Shown piece after piece: positions 18,966 to 29,008 of a DNA stretch of 59,682 nt. Location: the NCBI GenBank assembly GCA_030667705.1, contig DAOUVJ010000003.1:1-59682 (forward strand), in the 5' to 3' direction. Below the pieces are notes generated by a model. That model was not told where the DNA came from, searched no databases, and saw only the letters and a program-made list of their open reading frames with translations. Both the position numbers and the translations under genes were made by a program. Numbering within the stretch: the first letter of the stretch is position 1; every line of letters begins with the position of its first letter. Source of the stretch: Promethearchaeota archaeon (lineage in GTDB: Archaea; Asgardarchaeota; Lokiarchaeia; Sigyniarchaeales; SOKP01).

Positions 18966-20504
18966 TTAGGTGTTTTCAGGTTTTTGTTGTCTTAATAAAG
19001 CTTTTCTAAATTTTTCCAATTGTTGGCGCGGAGTAACAGTCAGGCGTACATAAGGTTTTAACTTCTTTTTAATACCAAACAAGTATTTAGCGATATCTTT
19101 TAACTTTTCTGTGTCATATCGCATCATCATGGTAATTGTTTCCATTTGAGGAGAACCTCCTCCATGAATACCAGCTACTTGCATTAATCCGCCTAACTCA
19201 CTTACAGCAAGGGTCTCTATACCTTTAAAGCATTTATATATGTTTTCGGTTTTTACTCTCGGGTTTCTTTTCAAATATTTCATTGCAAGTTCTCCTACTT
19301 CTTCGTTGAAAAAAGAACCTTCATAGGGTAAAGTTGCTATAAGACCTCCAGATAGATCGGCTAATATTTTATATTCTTCGTAAATCATTTCTCCTGCTAG
19401 TCTTCTTCCTGCATTAGTTAATATCTCATCCGGCACTTGTGTTCCTGAAGGTGCTTTTTCAGAATGCTTTGCACTTGATTCTCCTGCAGCAAAAACTAAT
19501 TCTGCTAAACCTATTAAATGAGAAATTTTATCCTGAGCATGACTCGTTTTTTCTATTCCATTATATTCTGCAACTAAAGCAGAAGCACTTGCAATTACTT
19601 CAGATGTGGCAGGTTTACAACCAGTGTAACTATGTCTATGATAATGAGCAAACATCAATGCAAGAAATCCAGCATAAGGAGTTTCTCGAGGGTTTCCGTG
19701 ACCATTCATGAATATTCTCTCATTTGGCACGAACACATCATCAAAAATTATAAAAGTTTCACAATCTCCTAATTTTGATGTCGGAATATCGAATACCTTA
19801 CTTTCTTTTACCCACGCGGGTCTAGTTAGGAGCTTAACCCCCTCCCAATCAGCTGGTAAAGCAAAAGCAACAGCATAGTCTTTATCATCTGGGCTCATGT
19901 ATCGACCCGGAACCACAATTATTTCATCAGCATATGCAGTATTCGTAATATTGATTTTACAACCTCTCACAATTATTCCATCTTCTTTAGTTTCTATTAC
20001 GCGAAGATATTGATCGGGATCCTCTTGTTGAAAAGGTCTTTTGAGTCGGTCTCCTTTAGGATCAGTTTGCGCACAACTGGCAACAAAATCTTTCTCCTGA
20101 AACATTTCCATGTATTTTAAAAATCTTTGATAGTACTCCGTGTGTAATGCTTGATCCATTTCGTAGGTAATAACTGAGAGAGCATTTAATGCATCAATGC
20201 CCATGCATCTCTGAATGCAACCTCCTACTCGATGACATAATCTGCGAGTCATGAGTTGCTTTTTGAGCAAATCTTCTTCACTTTGATGAATGTTAGTAAA
20301 TCGATTTATTCTATTACCCGTGATATGGCTTTTAGTGACGCATAAATCTTCCCATTCAGGATCGTGCGCTTTATCAAAAGTCTCTTTTATGATAAACATG
20401 CCACCCTTCAACCGAGGATCGGTACGATCGACTTTTTCATCACCAATATAGATGTTTGGTTTCATTTTTTTTAGATCTTCAACATATTGTTCGAATGTTC
20501 TCAT
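18966..20504 (-). CDS. 4-hydroxybutyryl-CoA dehydratase/HpaB-superfamily enzyme, paralogue 1
   Basis: This is a 512-residue flavin and [4Fe-4S] dehydratase-type protein. All four cluster ligands known from clostridial AbfD are present: CIQRC (C96, C100) and HRHSYTGCK (H288, C295), together with the neighbouring catalytic tyrosine and lysine. The glutamate before the FDDVFVP segment is kept (CETFIIFDD). The glutamate next to the C-terminal HGxGSPQ motif of AbfD is replaced (AGIHGGGSPQ). It therefore probably dehydrates or isomerises a different CoA ester. ATG 20504 is preferred; an in-frame ATG at 20513 would add three residues. It is a single gene, convergent with the TrmB-like gene. Confidence 0.85.
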   Translation of the reverse strand: MRTFEQYVEDLKKMKPNIYIGDEKVDRTDPRLKGGMFIIKETFDKAHDPEWEDLCVTKSHITGNRINRFTNIHQSEEDLLKKQLMTRRLCHRVGGCIQRCMGIDALNALSVITYEMDQALHTEYYQRFLKYMEMFQEKDFVASCAQTDPKGDRLKRPFQQEDPDQYLRVIETKEDGIIVRGCKINITNTAYADEIIVVPGRYMSPDDKDYAVAFALPADWEGVKLLTRPAWVKESKVFDIPTSKLGDCETFIIFDDVFVPNERIFMNGHGNPRETPYAGFLALMFAHYHRHSYTGCKPATSEVIASASALVAEYNGIEKTSHAQDKISHLIGLAELVFAAGESSAKHSEKAPSGTQVPDEILTNAGRRLAGEMIYEEYKILADLSGGLIATLPYEGSFFNEEVGELAMKYLKRNPRVKTENIYKCFKGIETLAVSELGGLMQVAGIHGGGSPQMETITMMMRYDTEKLKDIAKYLFGIKKKLKPYVRLTVTPRQQLEKFRKALLRQQKPENT

Positions 20505-20696
20505 ATATATCATTCCACTTTATTTTATATAGTAAATTGTTTATGAAAATAAATTCCCATTTATTAATTTTCTAATTTTTCATTGTTTTTTTTTTAATTA
20601 GAAAAATAATAACATTTATAATAGATTTTGATGAAGTAATACAATCATTAATCAAAAAATAAATTTACCTAAAAAGTTATTAATAGCTGAACGGAA

Positions 20697-23225
20697 ATGT
20701 CTACAGAAATTAGTGTTCCTAGAATTTTTTTTTATTATCTTAAAGAAAGAATAAAACACCCGTTTTCTTTTAAGAAGAAACGATGGAGTTTTTACTCTGA
20801 ACCGGCTTTAAATCTAGGTCTTACAGACCATCCACTCGATAACTTTGCAGATCCACCGTTTGACGTATTCACTTTCTTCAAGAAGTTTTTAAGCAAAAAG
20901 GCGTATAGTATCCGAGAAATAACGTTAAAGGAGAGGATGGAAAACACATTTATATTCAGTTGTAAAGCATATAATATATATTTAAGAAAAGAAGTTCCTG
21001 AGGAATTCGCAGAGGAATACCCTTTACCCCAATTAGGAAATAAACCTACAATATTTAATTTAGCAATTGATTTTATTAGAGATGGTATTTATCGAGTTCG
21101 ATGTAAGAAAGATGGAGACATTCCTGAACATTGTACACCAATGATTTATCAAGATATCATTGATGATAAATTGATAACGGAATTTGAAGATAGAAAAGAA
21201 TATTTTTTAATCAAAACGGAATTAATATCACTTAGAATTTATAAAGCGTCGTTTCGAATAGAAATTTTTGATAACTTTGGAAATTTAATTACAGAATCAA
21301 GTGGTTTGTCAAAAAACGAATTTATTGGATCACTTGATTCATTTCCTTTAGGATTTGTATATTCTAAAAAAAAAAAGAGAATGTATGGAGTTGAAACCTT
21401 TGTATTATATCCGGGGGAGTGTATATATGGATTCGGTGAAAAATTTGGACCGCTTAATAAGATGGGTAAGACAATTACAATATGGCACACTGATGGTCTT
21501 GGAAATTCCACAGGTCGTACATATAAAAATATTCCTTTTTTTATGAGTACTCGTGGTTATGGTGTTTTTGTAAATGAAATTAAACCAAGTACATTTTGGG
21601 TAGGAACGAGAGAAACTACTAAATTAATGATTGGAATAGAAGGAGATTTAATTGATTATTATTTTTTTTATGGTCCTACATTAAAAAAAATACTCGAGAA
21701 ATATACTAATTTAACAGGTAAAGCAGAAGTTCCACCAAAATGGTCATTCGGGATGTGGATGTCGAGACTAAGCTACCGAACTCAAGAGGAGGTCTTAGAA
21801 GTTGCTAAAAAGTTGAGAGATATGAGATATCCTAGTGATGTAATTCATATTGATACAGGGTGGTTTGAAGAAGAATGGATTTGCGATTGGAAATTTAATA
21901 ATAAAAAATTTCCTGACCCAAAAGGTATGATGGATGAGTTAAAAGAAATGGGCTTTAAAGTATCCTTGTGGCAGACCCCTTATATCTCAAAAGCAGGAAA
22001 AAACCAATATAAGGAAGCAAAAAGATTAGGAATTTTAGCCAAAAATCATGGACCATTTTCTTTTCTTTTTGAGCCCGCTTTTGCGTTGGACTTTTCAAAT
22101 CCTGATCTTATAAAATGGTATCAAAATAAACTTAGAAATTTATTTAAATTAGGAGCTGCCGTGATAAAAACTGATTTTGGTGAAGCAATAGAACCACACC
22201 AAAAATTTTTAAAATATAATGGTAGAGAAATGCATAATTTATTTCCATTATTATATCAAAAGGCAGCATTTGAGGTTACAAAAGAATTCTACGGAAAAGG
22301 GATTATATGGGCAAGAAGTGGTTATAGTGGTTCTCAGCGTTATCCTGTACATTGGTCAGGAGATTCTTCAAGTAGTATAGAAACTATGTTGAGTGTTTTA
22401 CGTGGTGGTCTTAGTCTGGGTCTCTCAGGCTTTACTTATTGGAGTCAAGATGTGGGAGGATTTATTTTGAGTCCTAATGATGAAACCTATATTCGTTGGA
22501 CTCAATTTAGCATTTTTAATTCTCATATCAGATTTCATGGGAACCCTCCTCGATATCGAGAACCATGGAATTTTTCAGAAAAAACTCAAAAAATTGTAAG
22601 AGAAATGTTAAATTTAAGATATCGATTAATACCTTATATTTATACTGAATCACATATTGCTTCTGAACACGGTTTTCCCATTTTACGTCCATTGGTTCTT
22701 GAATTTAATGACGATCCGAATACATTTAATATTGAGGATGAATTCCTGTGTGGAAGAAATTTACTCATAGCACCAATTCTAACAAAATCTAATTCACGAA
22801 TTATTTATTTTCCTTTAGGAGATTGGTATGACTTTTGGACAATGAAAAGATATTGCGGCCCTAAATGGATAAATTATGATTGTGATATCGATAAAGTTCC
22901 TTTCTTTATTAAAGGCGGAACAATTCTGTTTCTTGGACCAATTATGCAGTATGTTGATGAAAAACCACGGAATAAAATTACATTATACATAACACCCATC
23001 GGTGAGAAAGATACATCTGAATGTTTCGTTATAGATGATGAAAAAATAAAGATCAAAGCAACGTTATTAAACCAAGTTATGAATATAAAACTTAGTAAAA
23101 ACATTCCTAAAATTGAGACCTATATTCCAACAAAATGTAAAATTATATCCATAATAATCAATGGTAAGAATACTCCAATTCAGCAGATAAATGATAATTA
23201 CATTAAGGGAGAAATTGAACTTTAG
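20697..23225 (+). CDS. Glycoside hydrolase family 31 (alpha-xylosidase/alpha-glucosidase type)
   Basis: This is a retaining alpha-glycosidase of 842 residues. The nucleophile aspartate sits in IKTDFGEAI near residue 491, and the acid/base aspartate in WSGDSSSS near 555. That spacing and the KTDFGE signature resemble the alpha-xylosidase YicI subgroup. GFTYWSQDVGGF near residue 580 is the usual substrate-site segment. The N-terminal beta-sandwich (about 1-330) and the C-terminal beta domains are present. No signal peptide is visible, so it should act in the cytosol on imported xyloglucan or alpha-glucan fragments. A GPH transporter gene follows, as in yicI-yicJ, but here that transporter is broken. 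Confidence 0.92.
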   Translation: MSTEISVPRIFFYYLKERIKHPFSFKKKRWSFYSEPALNLGLTDHPLDNFADPPFDVFTFFKKFLSKKAYSIREITLKERMENTFIFSCKAYNIYLRKEVPEEFAEEYPLPQLGNKPTIFNLAIDFIRDGIYRVRCKKDGDIPEHCTPMIYQDIIDDKLITEFEDRKEYFLIKTELISLRIYKASFRIEIFDNFGNLITESSGLSKNEFIGSLDSFPLGFVYSKKKKRMYGVETFVLYPGECIYGFGEKFGPLNKMGKTITIWHTDGLGNSTGRTYKNIPFFMSTRGYGVFVNEIKPSTFWVGTRETTKLMIGIEGDLIDYYFFYGPTLKKILEKYTNLTGKAEVPPKWSFGMWMSRLSYRTQEEVLEVAKKLRDMRYPSDVIHIDTGWFEEEWICDWKFNNKKFPDPKGMMDELKEMGFKVSLWQTPYISKAGKNQYKEAKRLGILAKNHGPFSFLFEPAFALDFSNPDLIKWYQNKLRNLFKLGAAVIKTDFGEAIEPHQKFLKYNGREMHNLFPLLYQKAAFEVTKEFYGKGIIWARSGYSGSQRYPVHWSGDSSSSIETMLSVLRGGLSLGLSGFTYWSQDVGGFILSPNDETYIRWTQFSIFNSHIRFHGNPPRYREPWNFSEKTQKIVREMLNLRYRLIPYIYTESHIASEHGFPILRPLVLEFNDDPNTFNIEDEFLCGRNLLIAPILTKSNSRIIYFPLGDWYDFWTMKRYCGPKWINYDCDIDKVPFFIKGGTILFLGPIMQYVDEKPRNKITLYITPIGEKDTSECFVIDDEKIKIKATLLNQVMNIKLSKNIPKIETYIPTKCKIISIIINGKNTPIQQINDNYIKGEIEL

Positions 23226-23314
23226 AAATGTTACAAATTATGTTTAGGAATTTCAAATTTTTTTGGTAAATTTTTTTAACATCATTTTCAAAATAAAAAT
23301 TTTAGGGGATTATA

Positions 23315-24152
23315 ATGAAAGAAATTAGGAAGAAAGAAATTAGGACGGAGAAGGTTTCAATAGGTCGTGTGGTAGCGTTTAGTTTAGGTCAATTCTCAGA
23401 TGCCATAGCATACTCAATGTTTTCTTTTTTAATTTTCACTTTTTATTACGCGGTCGTTGGGATTAATATAAACTATATCACAATTGGTTTTATTTTATGG
23501 TCTATTTGGAATGCTACCCACTATTGTTCCACTTTATGGCAGTTTTGTTTTAGGAATTGGTGAAGACCAATCATTATTATTAGGTTTGTTATTAGGTACA
23601 GCATTTATTTCATCAATGTGCTTTGTTTTTTTATGGCGTTACGTAGCAGTTAAAATAGGAATTAAAAGAGGTTTAATGATATCTATGACGACATTTATAA
23701 TTACTCTAATACCATTAATGTTTATTTCTGATGTTCTTGGAGGATTTATTGCATTCTTTTTGGTAGGTGTGGGTCTTTCAGGTTCATTTTTTTTCATTGA
23801 TGTGTTTATTTCCGTAATAGTAGATGAGGATGAATTAAATACTGGTATCAGACGTGAAGGCAGTTATTTTGGAATTCACGCTTTGATTGTTAGACTTTCT
23901 ACGGTTTTAATATATCTTACAATAAGTATTGTTTTTAATACTGTTGGGTGGACAGTGTTTAGTCAATTAGGATCGGATGAAGCAACTATCATTGGCCTTA
24001 GAAGTTTAATGTTTATTTTCCCAGCTATATTTTTAGGATTAGGTATTATATCACTTAGTCGGTTTCCAATTACTAAGGAAAAATATATCCATTTGAAACA
24101 AAATATCGAAGATTTACATGCTAAAAAGATGGAAAAAGTTCAAGATATTTAG
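23315..24152 (+). pseudogene. GPH-family sugar symporter with internal deletion and frameshift
   Basis: The first frame (from ATG 23315) gives a typical GPH N-terminus: FSLGQFSDAIAYSMFSFL, then TIGFILWSIWNA. Around 23512-23518 the similarity jumps, in a different frame, to the C-terminal half of the family (PTIVPLYGSFVLGIGEDQ to the end at 24152, closing with SRFPITKEKY). About 150 middle residues, several helices, are missing and the two parts are out of frame. The product cannot be a working transporter. Its position behind the GH31 gene suggests it once imported that enzyme's substrate. Confidence 0.8.
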
Positions 24153-24390
24153 AAACAAGATCTCATCATTTATTTTTATTTTTATTTTTAATTTTTTGTT
24201 TAGATTGTTAGTTATTTGCTGGTATTCCTCATTTGAAAATGATATTTATTTAACTTAATTAAAATTTTCGTGTAATTTTTACAAGAAAGAAACAGGGTTA
24301 GAATTTAGGAGATTTTAATGAGGAATTAATGAACTCCTTCCTATAATAAAAAAAATGAATTAGATTTAAGATTTCGGAGATTCGGCTATT

Positions 24391-24813
24391 CTAATTGTAT
24401 CTTTTATATGTGAATAAAAGCCACACGAATCCTAATACTCCTATGATTGTAGATGCCAATATTATCCAGCTTCCCCAATATGTTGCATTAAATGATCCAC
24501 CCAAAAGAGCAGCTATTCCTTGAACCGCCATGATTGCAAGAACAACGAATGCCATGCCCATTGCGTATTCCTCTTCCTTGAACATGCCTATACCTGCTAC
24601 TATGGCAAACACACCGAGCACTATAGATAATAATCCTTGACTTCCAAATAATTGTATGGCTGCGGTTTCAGTTAACCAAGTTGGTATTGCAATAGGCACC
24701 CCAGCCCAGGCTAAAAACTGCATTACCGCTTGAACCACAAATAACAATCCAACAATAATCAAAAGCCAATTTAGTAATTCATTTGAATCTTTACCTTTTT
24801 TTGTTTCACTCAT
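24391..24813 (-). CDS. Four-helix membrane protein of unknown function
   Basis: This 140-residue protein has a short charged N-terminus (MSETKKGKDSNE) and four hydrophobic segments at about residues 14-34, 55-75, 83-105 and 110-133. It ends in a basic YKRYN. No enzyme motif is visible. It stands alone, preceded on the plus-strand side by about 240 AT-rich bases in which I see no gene. Confidence 0.65.
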   Translation of the reverse strand: MSETKKGKDSNELLNWLLIIVGLLFVVQAVMQFLAWAGVPIAIPTWLTETAAIQLFGSQGLLSIVLGVFAIVAGIGMFKEEEYAMGMAFVVLAIMAVQGIAALLGGSFNATYWGSWIILASTIIGVLGFVWLLFTYKRYN

Positions 24814-24941
24814 GATTTATTCCACATCAATATTATTTCATTAAAAATAGATGTTAAAAATGAAATGGTAACTTAGGAATATAAACTTAATTTTTATAGA
24901 TTAATAGATAAAAGTAATTAAATTGAAAATTACCGTTAAAA

Positions 24942-25994
24942 ATGCAAAAATCATTATCTCCTGAGAAAATTTGTGAAGATCTAGAACATAATCTGCTTAG
25001 TAAGGCGTTTGCGATAGAATTATTATTCTCTCTAATTGAATCTAGTGAAGATCCTGATATTCGCAAGAGATCAATTGACGCTTTCAAAAGAATAGAGAGA
25101 AAGGATGATAAAATTTTTGACTTTATCGAAAATTTTCTCTTATCCGATGAAAATCCTCGTGTCAGAAGTGCTGCGGCTAAATTGATTGAGCATTCATTCT
25201 TAGCGGAGGGTGTTGAATCCTTAAAATGGTCAATCCAACATGATAAATCGCCAATAGTTCTAAAAACAATAAAAGCAATAGTTGAAAATGGTAAGGAAGA
25301 AACAAAAATTTTAAAAGAAGATCTCGTAAAGATCTTAGAATTTATCGCTAAGCAGATGGGAATTGTAAGAGAGGAAGCATCTTTTTTCTTGGATCTTGAA
25401 GCTTTATTCGCACAAGAGATTGGTGATTACACGCTTGATCTATCAACTTATTTATTGTTTCAGAAAATTAAAGATTTTGATATTAGTGATTATTGGCTAA
25501 AAATTGAAGATAAACACGTTGTTTCTTTGTGTCTCAACTATTTTAATTGGATTTACTTTAAACAACGTCCTCAGATATATTCTTCTCTCTCAAAACTTCA
25601 AGATCCCTTCATCTATTTGAATACCTTAAAAAGATTAGAAGAAACCAATCAAAAACCTCTAACTTTACCAAAATCGATTGGTTCTTTAAGGGAATTGAAA
25701 TACTGTACTTTAATCGATAACGGCATTAAAAATTTGCCCCCCGAAATTAGTTCTTTAGAGAAGTTAGAATACCTTGATTTAAGTTGGAATCAATTGACTA
25801 ATATTCCTGATGGAATATTTAACCTTGAAAAATTAGATTATCTAAATCTTAGTCATAATAATCTTGCAATCTTTCCATTAAAATTAGATAAACTTAAAAA
25901 TTTGAGAGATCTCAAGTTAAATAACAATCATATAAAGGAAATCCCTCCATCCTTAGAACATTTCGCTAATTCTTTAAGTAAATTCAAGATATGA
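24942..25994 (+). CDS. HEAT-like plus leucine-rich-repeat protein
   Basis: The 350-residue protein has helical HEAT/ARM-like repeats over roughly residues 1-130 (DENPRVRSAAAKLIEHSF is the clearest). A helical linker follows, and from about residue 240 come four leucine-rich repeats of about 23 residues (LKYCTLIDNGIKNLPPEIS; LEYLDLSWNQLTNIPDGIF; LDYLNLSHNNLAIFPLKL; LRDLKLNNNHIKEIPPSL). Both halves are protein-binding scaffolds and there is no signal peptide, so it is probably a cytosolic interaction hub. LRR proteins of this kind are common in Asgard archaea. No partner gene is adjacent. Confidence 0.8.
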   Translation: MQKSLSPEKICEDLEHNLLSKAFAIELLFSLIESSEDPDIRKRSIDAFKRIERKDDKIFDFIENFLLSDENPRVRSAAAKLIEHSFLAEGVESLKWSIQHDKSPIVLKTIKAIVENGKEETKILKEDLVKILEFIAKQMGIVREEASFFLDLEALFAQEIGDYTLDLSTYLLFQKIKDFDISDYWLKIEDKHVVSLCLNYFNWIYFKQRPQIYSSLSKLQDPFIYLNTLKRLEETNQKPLTLPKSIGSLRELKYCTLIDNGIKNLPPEISSLEKLEYLDLSWNQLTNIPDGIFNLEKLDYLNLSHNNLAIFPLKLDKLKNLRDLKLNNNHIKEIPPSLEHFANSLSKFKI

Positions 25995-26089
25995 TTCCAA
26001 TTAGGAAGGAATTAGATAGAGGGAAAAAACTATATATATATTAAAAGTCTAATTAAGTTCATTGTTTAAAATTAACAGATGATACGAAT

Positions 26090-27802
26090 ATGGAAGAAAA
26101 TAAGAAAATGATTAGTGGTGGAGACGTTTTAATTAAGTGTCTATTGGAAGAAGATATTAAATATCTTTTTGGAATTATTGGTGGACAATTTTTGAAAATG
26201 TTTGAAGCAATACGTGAATGGGGTCGAGAAAAAGGAATAGAAACGGTAATGTTTAGACATGAACAAGCAGCAGCACATGCTGCGGATGCGTGGGCAAGAG
26301 TTACTAATAAACCCGGTGTTTGTTTTGGCACCGTCGGTCCTGGAGCAACCCATCTTGTACCCGGTGTGGGTGCCGCTTGGTCTGATAATATCCCAATGAT
26401 CGTCATTGTCCCTCAAGTTAACTCGAAGTTTGCGGATTCCTTTACTTTACAAGGAAATCTAGATCAAGTTACAATGTTCAAGCCGATAACAAAATATCAA
26501 AAATCAGTAAGAAACATTGATGAAATTCATGATGCTGTTCATAAAGTATTTCGTGAAGCTACGAGTGGTCGACCAAGACCCGTGTTACTCGAGATTTACG
26601 AAGATGCGTTCTTAGCTGAGAAGGAAGAAAGTGAGATTCCCATCCTACCCTCACAAAATTATCGAGCTATAGCTAAACCTGCTGTAGATGGCGAATCTAT
26701 AAAGCAAGCACTTGAAATGCTGAAGAATGCCAAAAAACCCTTGATAGTCTCTGGAGGAGGCGTATCTAGGTCAGAAGGTTGGAATGAACTACAAGAGTTT
26801 GCTGAATATTTAAAAATACCTGTAATGACTACTCTCATGGGCGTGGGGACGATCTCGAATAAATCTGACAGCTTTATTGGAACAACCATTAATGGTGCTG
26901 GGTTGAAGGCAGGACCAGAAGCTGATGTACTTCTTGTTTTAGGATGTAAATTCACTCACATAATGGCTCACGGTGATGAACCATTCTGGAGCGATTCCCA
27001 AGACATGATTCAAGTAGATATTGATCCTTCAATAATTGGACGTGCTAAACCAATAAGTCTTGGAATAATCGGGGATTGTAAACAATTCTTGAAACAAATC
27101 CTTGAAGAAACAAAGAAATCGGAGAAAGTAGAAAAAAGAGAATGGCTAGAAGAATTAGTTCAACTACGACAATCACAAATGACTAGTTTGATTAAAAAGG
27201 CTTCAAGAGATAAAATACCAATAATTCCACAACGCTTAGTAAAAGAATTCTGGGAATTCATGGATGAGGATGCTACTGTTATTTTAGACGGTGGAGATAT
27301 TACTTGTTATGCGCTAGAACAAATTGATTTTTATAAAGTCCGACCTCCTCTTTCCCTATTACAACCTGTTGGCATGGGTCATCTAGGTGTTGCTGTTGGG
27401 TATGGAATTGGTGCGAAGTTAGCTAAACCAGATAAACAAGTTATAGCGATGTGTGGTGATGGAAGTTTCATGATGAATGTTCAAGATTTAGAAACCACTG
27501 TTCGATTAGGGTTGAAAAATCTTATCTTCGTGATTGCTAACAATAATGCCTGGGGGATGTTAAAATCCGGCCAGAAACTATTCTGTGGTAAACGCTATAT
27601 TGACGTAGACTTCGATGACTTTGATTATGCTAGAATGGCAGAGGGGTTTGGTTGTTATGGAGAAGTAGTGACAGACCCAAGTGAAATAAAACCCGCTTTA
27701 GAGAGAGCTAAAAATTCCGGAAAGCCAGCGGTCTTAGATGTAAAAATAGCCTGGTCCATTCCAGATTCGACAAAATTGCTCGGCTCAATGGGGATTCTCT
27801 AA
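26090..27802 (+). CDS. TPP-dependent enzyme of the acetolactate synthase family
   Basis: This 570-residue protein has the three-domain layout of the family. The N-terminal domain carries the cofactor-activating glutamate in FRHEQAAAHAADAWAR, near residue 63. A central domain follows. The C-terminal domain binds thiamine pyrophosphate and magnesium through GDGSFMMNVQDLETT ending in NNNAWG (about residues 456-487). Candidates are acetolactate synthase, a 2-hydroxyacyl-CoA lyase or decarboxylase, or sulfoacetaldehyde acetyltransferase. No regulatory small subunit (ilvN) is adjacent, which argues against valine biosynthesis. A zinc alcohol dehydrogenase follows after 52 bases and could use its aldehyde or ketone product. 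Confidence 0.85.
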   Translation: MEENKKMISGGDVLIKCLLEEDIKYLFGIIGGQFLKMFEAIREWGREKGIETVMFRHEQAAAHAADAWARVTNKPGVCFGTVGPGATHLVPGVGAAWSDNIPMIVIVPQVNSKFADSFTLQGNLDQVTMFKPITKYQKSVRNIDEIHDAVHKVFREATSGRPRPVLLEIYEDAFLAEKEESEIPILPSQNYRAIAKPAVDGESIKQALEMLKNAKKPLIVSGGGVSRSEGWNELQEFAEYLKIPVMTTLMGVGTISNKSDSFIGTTINGAGLKAGPEADVLLVLGCKFTHIMAHGDEPFWSDSQDMIQVDIDPSIIGRAKPISLGIIGDCKQFLKQILEETKKSEKVEKREWLEELVQLRQSQMTSLIKKASRDKIPIIPQRLVKEFWEFMDEDATVILDGGDITCYALEQIDFYKVRPPLSLLQPVGMGHLGVAVGYGIGAKLAKPDKQVIAMCGDGSFMMNVQDLETTVRLGLKNLIFVIANNNAWGMLKSGQKLFCGKRYIDVDFDDFDYARMAEGFGCYGEVVTDPSEIKPALERAKNSGKPAVLDVKIAWSIPDSTKLLGSMGIL

Positions 27803-27854
27803 GAGGAAGATAGCTCTAAACTAATAAATAAATCAATTTAAAATGTGAAATATT

Positions 27855-28874
27855 ATGAAAGGCGCTGTATTTGAAGGAAAGCATAAAATAATCATAAAAG
27901 AAGACCTGATAAAACCAAGTATTGAAGAAGATGAAGTCTTAATTAAAACAAAAAAAGTAGCCATTTGTGGCACTGATGTAGGATCTTATGAAACGGGAGG
28001 TCCATATTTCCCAGGAATCGTTCTTGGACACGAATTTTCTGGAGAAATTGTGGAAGTTGGTGAAAAGGTGAAAAAATTAAAAGTTGGGACAAGAGTCACC
28101 GTAAATCCACAAATTCCTTGTAATGAGTGCTATTACTGCTTACATGATCAAGAAAATATGTGTAAAATTAAGAATTATGCTTTAGGAACAACAGAAAATG
28201 GTGCTATGAGAGAATATCTCAATGTTAAAGCAGAAAGAGTTCATGTATTACCTGATGATATTTCTTTTGAGCAAGCAGCATTAGTTGAACCCATTTCCGT
28301 AGCATTATATGCTGTAAAAGAATCTGAATTTCAAATTGGACAAACTGCGGCTGTTATTGGGGCAGGACCTATAGGCCTTTTTGTAATTCAAGTTTTAAAA
28401 GCAGCAGGTGCGGCTAAAATATTCGTACTTGAACCCGTAGAATTCAAACAAAAAAAAGCATTAGAATTCGGAGCAAATAAAGTATTTCTCCCCAATGCTT
28501 GGAAAAAAATTTCTAGAAAAACAAATAATATTGGACCAGACCACGTCTATGATTGTGTTGGATTATCATCAACGTTTACTAATTCATTAAACCTCATCAA
28601 AAAAGGCGGAAAAATTACTCTGATCGGAATGCACGCAAACTCCTTAGATATTAGCAATATTTTAAGCATGACCACTAATAACATCACAGTACGGGGAGTT
28701 TATGGTTATAACCAAGAAATTTTTAAAATTGCAATCAATTTACTTGAGCAAGGAAAAATATTGGTTGATCCTCTCATCACTAAAAATATAAAACTAGAAG
28801 AAGTCCCCGATATTTTTGAAAAATTATCAAAACCAGAGCATGATGAATTAAAAGTAATAGTTGAATTGGATTAA
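27855..28874 (+). CDS. Zinc-dependent medium-chain alcohol dehydrogenase
   Basis: This 339-residue MDR-family dehydrogenase resembles threonine or sorbitol dehydrogenase. The catalytic-zinc segments are CGTDVGSY near residue 38 and GHEFSGEIVEVG near 60. The structural-zinc loop is CNECYYCLHDQENMC near 90-104. The NAD(P)-binding motif GAGPIGLFVIQ lies near 171, and the acidic residue after the second strand (LEP) favours NAD. The substrate is unknown. It is probably co-transcribed with the TPP enzyme 52 bases upstream. Confidence 0.9.
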   Translation: MKGAVFEGKHKIIIKEDLIKPSIEEDEVLIKTKKVAICGTDVGSYETGGPYFPGIVLGHEFSGEIVEVGEKVKKLKVGTRVTVNPQIPCNECYYCLHDQENMCKIKNYALGTTENGAMREYLNVKAERVHVLPDDISFEQAALVEPISVALYAVKESEFQIGQTAAVIGAGPIGLFVIQVLKAAGAAKIFVLEPVEFKQKKALEFGANKVFLPNAWKKISRKTNNIGPDHVYDCVGLSSTFTNSLNLIKKGGKITLIGMHANSLDISNILSMTTNNITVRGVYGYNQEIFKIAINLLEQGKILVDPLITKNIKLEEVPDIFEKLSKPEHDELKVIVELD

Positions 28875-28939
28875 ATTTTTTACTTTTTTTTTCTTATTTT
28901 AGCAGACTTTTTACATTTTATAGACCATTTTGATAAAGA

Positions 28940-29000
28940 TTTATAAATTTCTGAAACAATAAATGAGATATTCACCATGTTAGTGAATATTAAAAAGAGG
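28940..29000 (+). promoter_or_regulatory. Promoter and ribosome-binding site of acyl-CoA synthetase gene
   Basis: TTTATAAATT at 28940-28949, preceded by a purine-rich AAAGA, fits an archaeal BRE/TATA box. AAGAGG at 28995-29000 lies 8 bases before ATG 29009. The implied leader is about 35 bases. A T-rich stretch at 28874-28900 just upstream probably ends the alcohol dehydrogenase transcript. Confidence 0.45.
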
Positions 29001-29008
29001 AAATTATT

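Noticed and set aside
19439-19711. Plus-strand frame inside the AbfD-like gene
   Set aside because: Leucine/glutamine-rich shadow of the minus-strand coding sequence that carries the [4Fe-4S] ligands.
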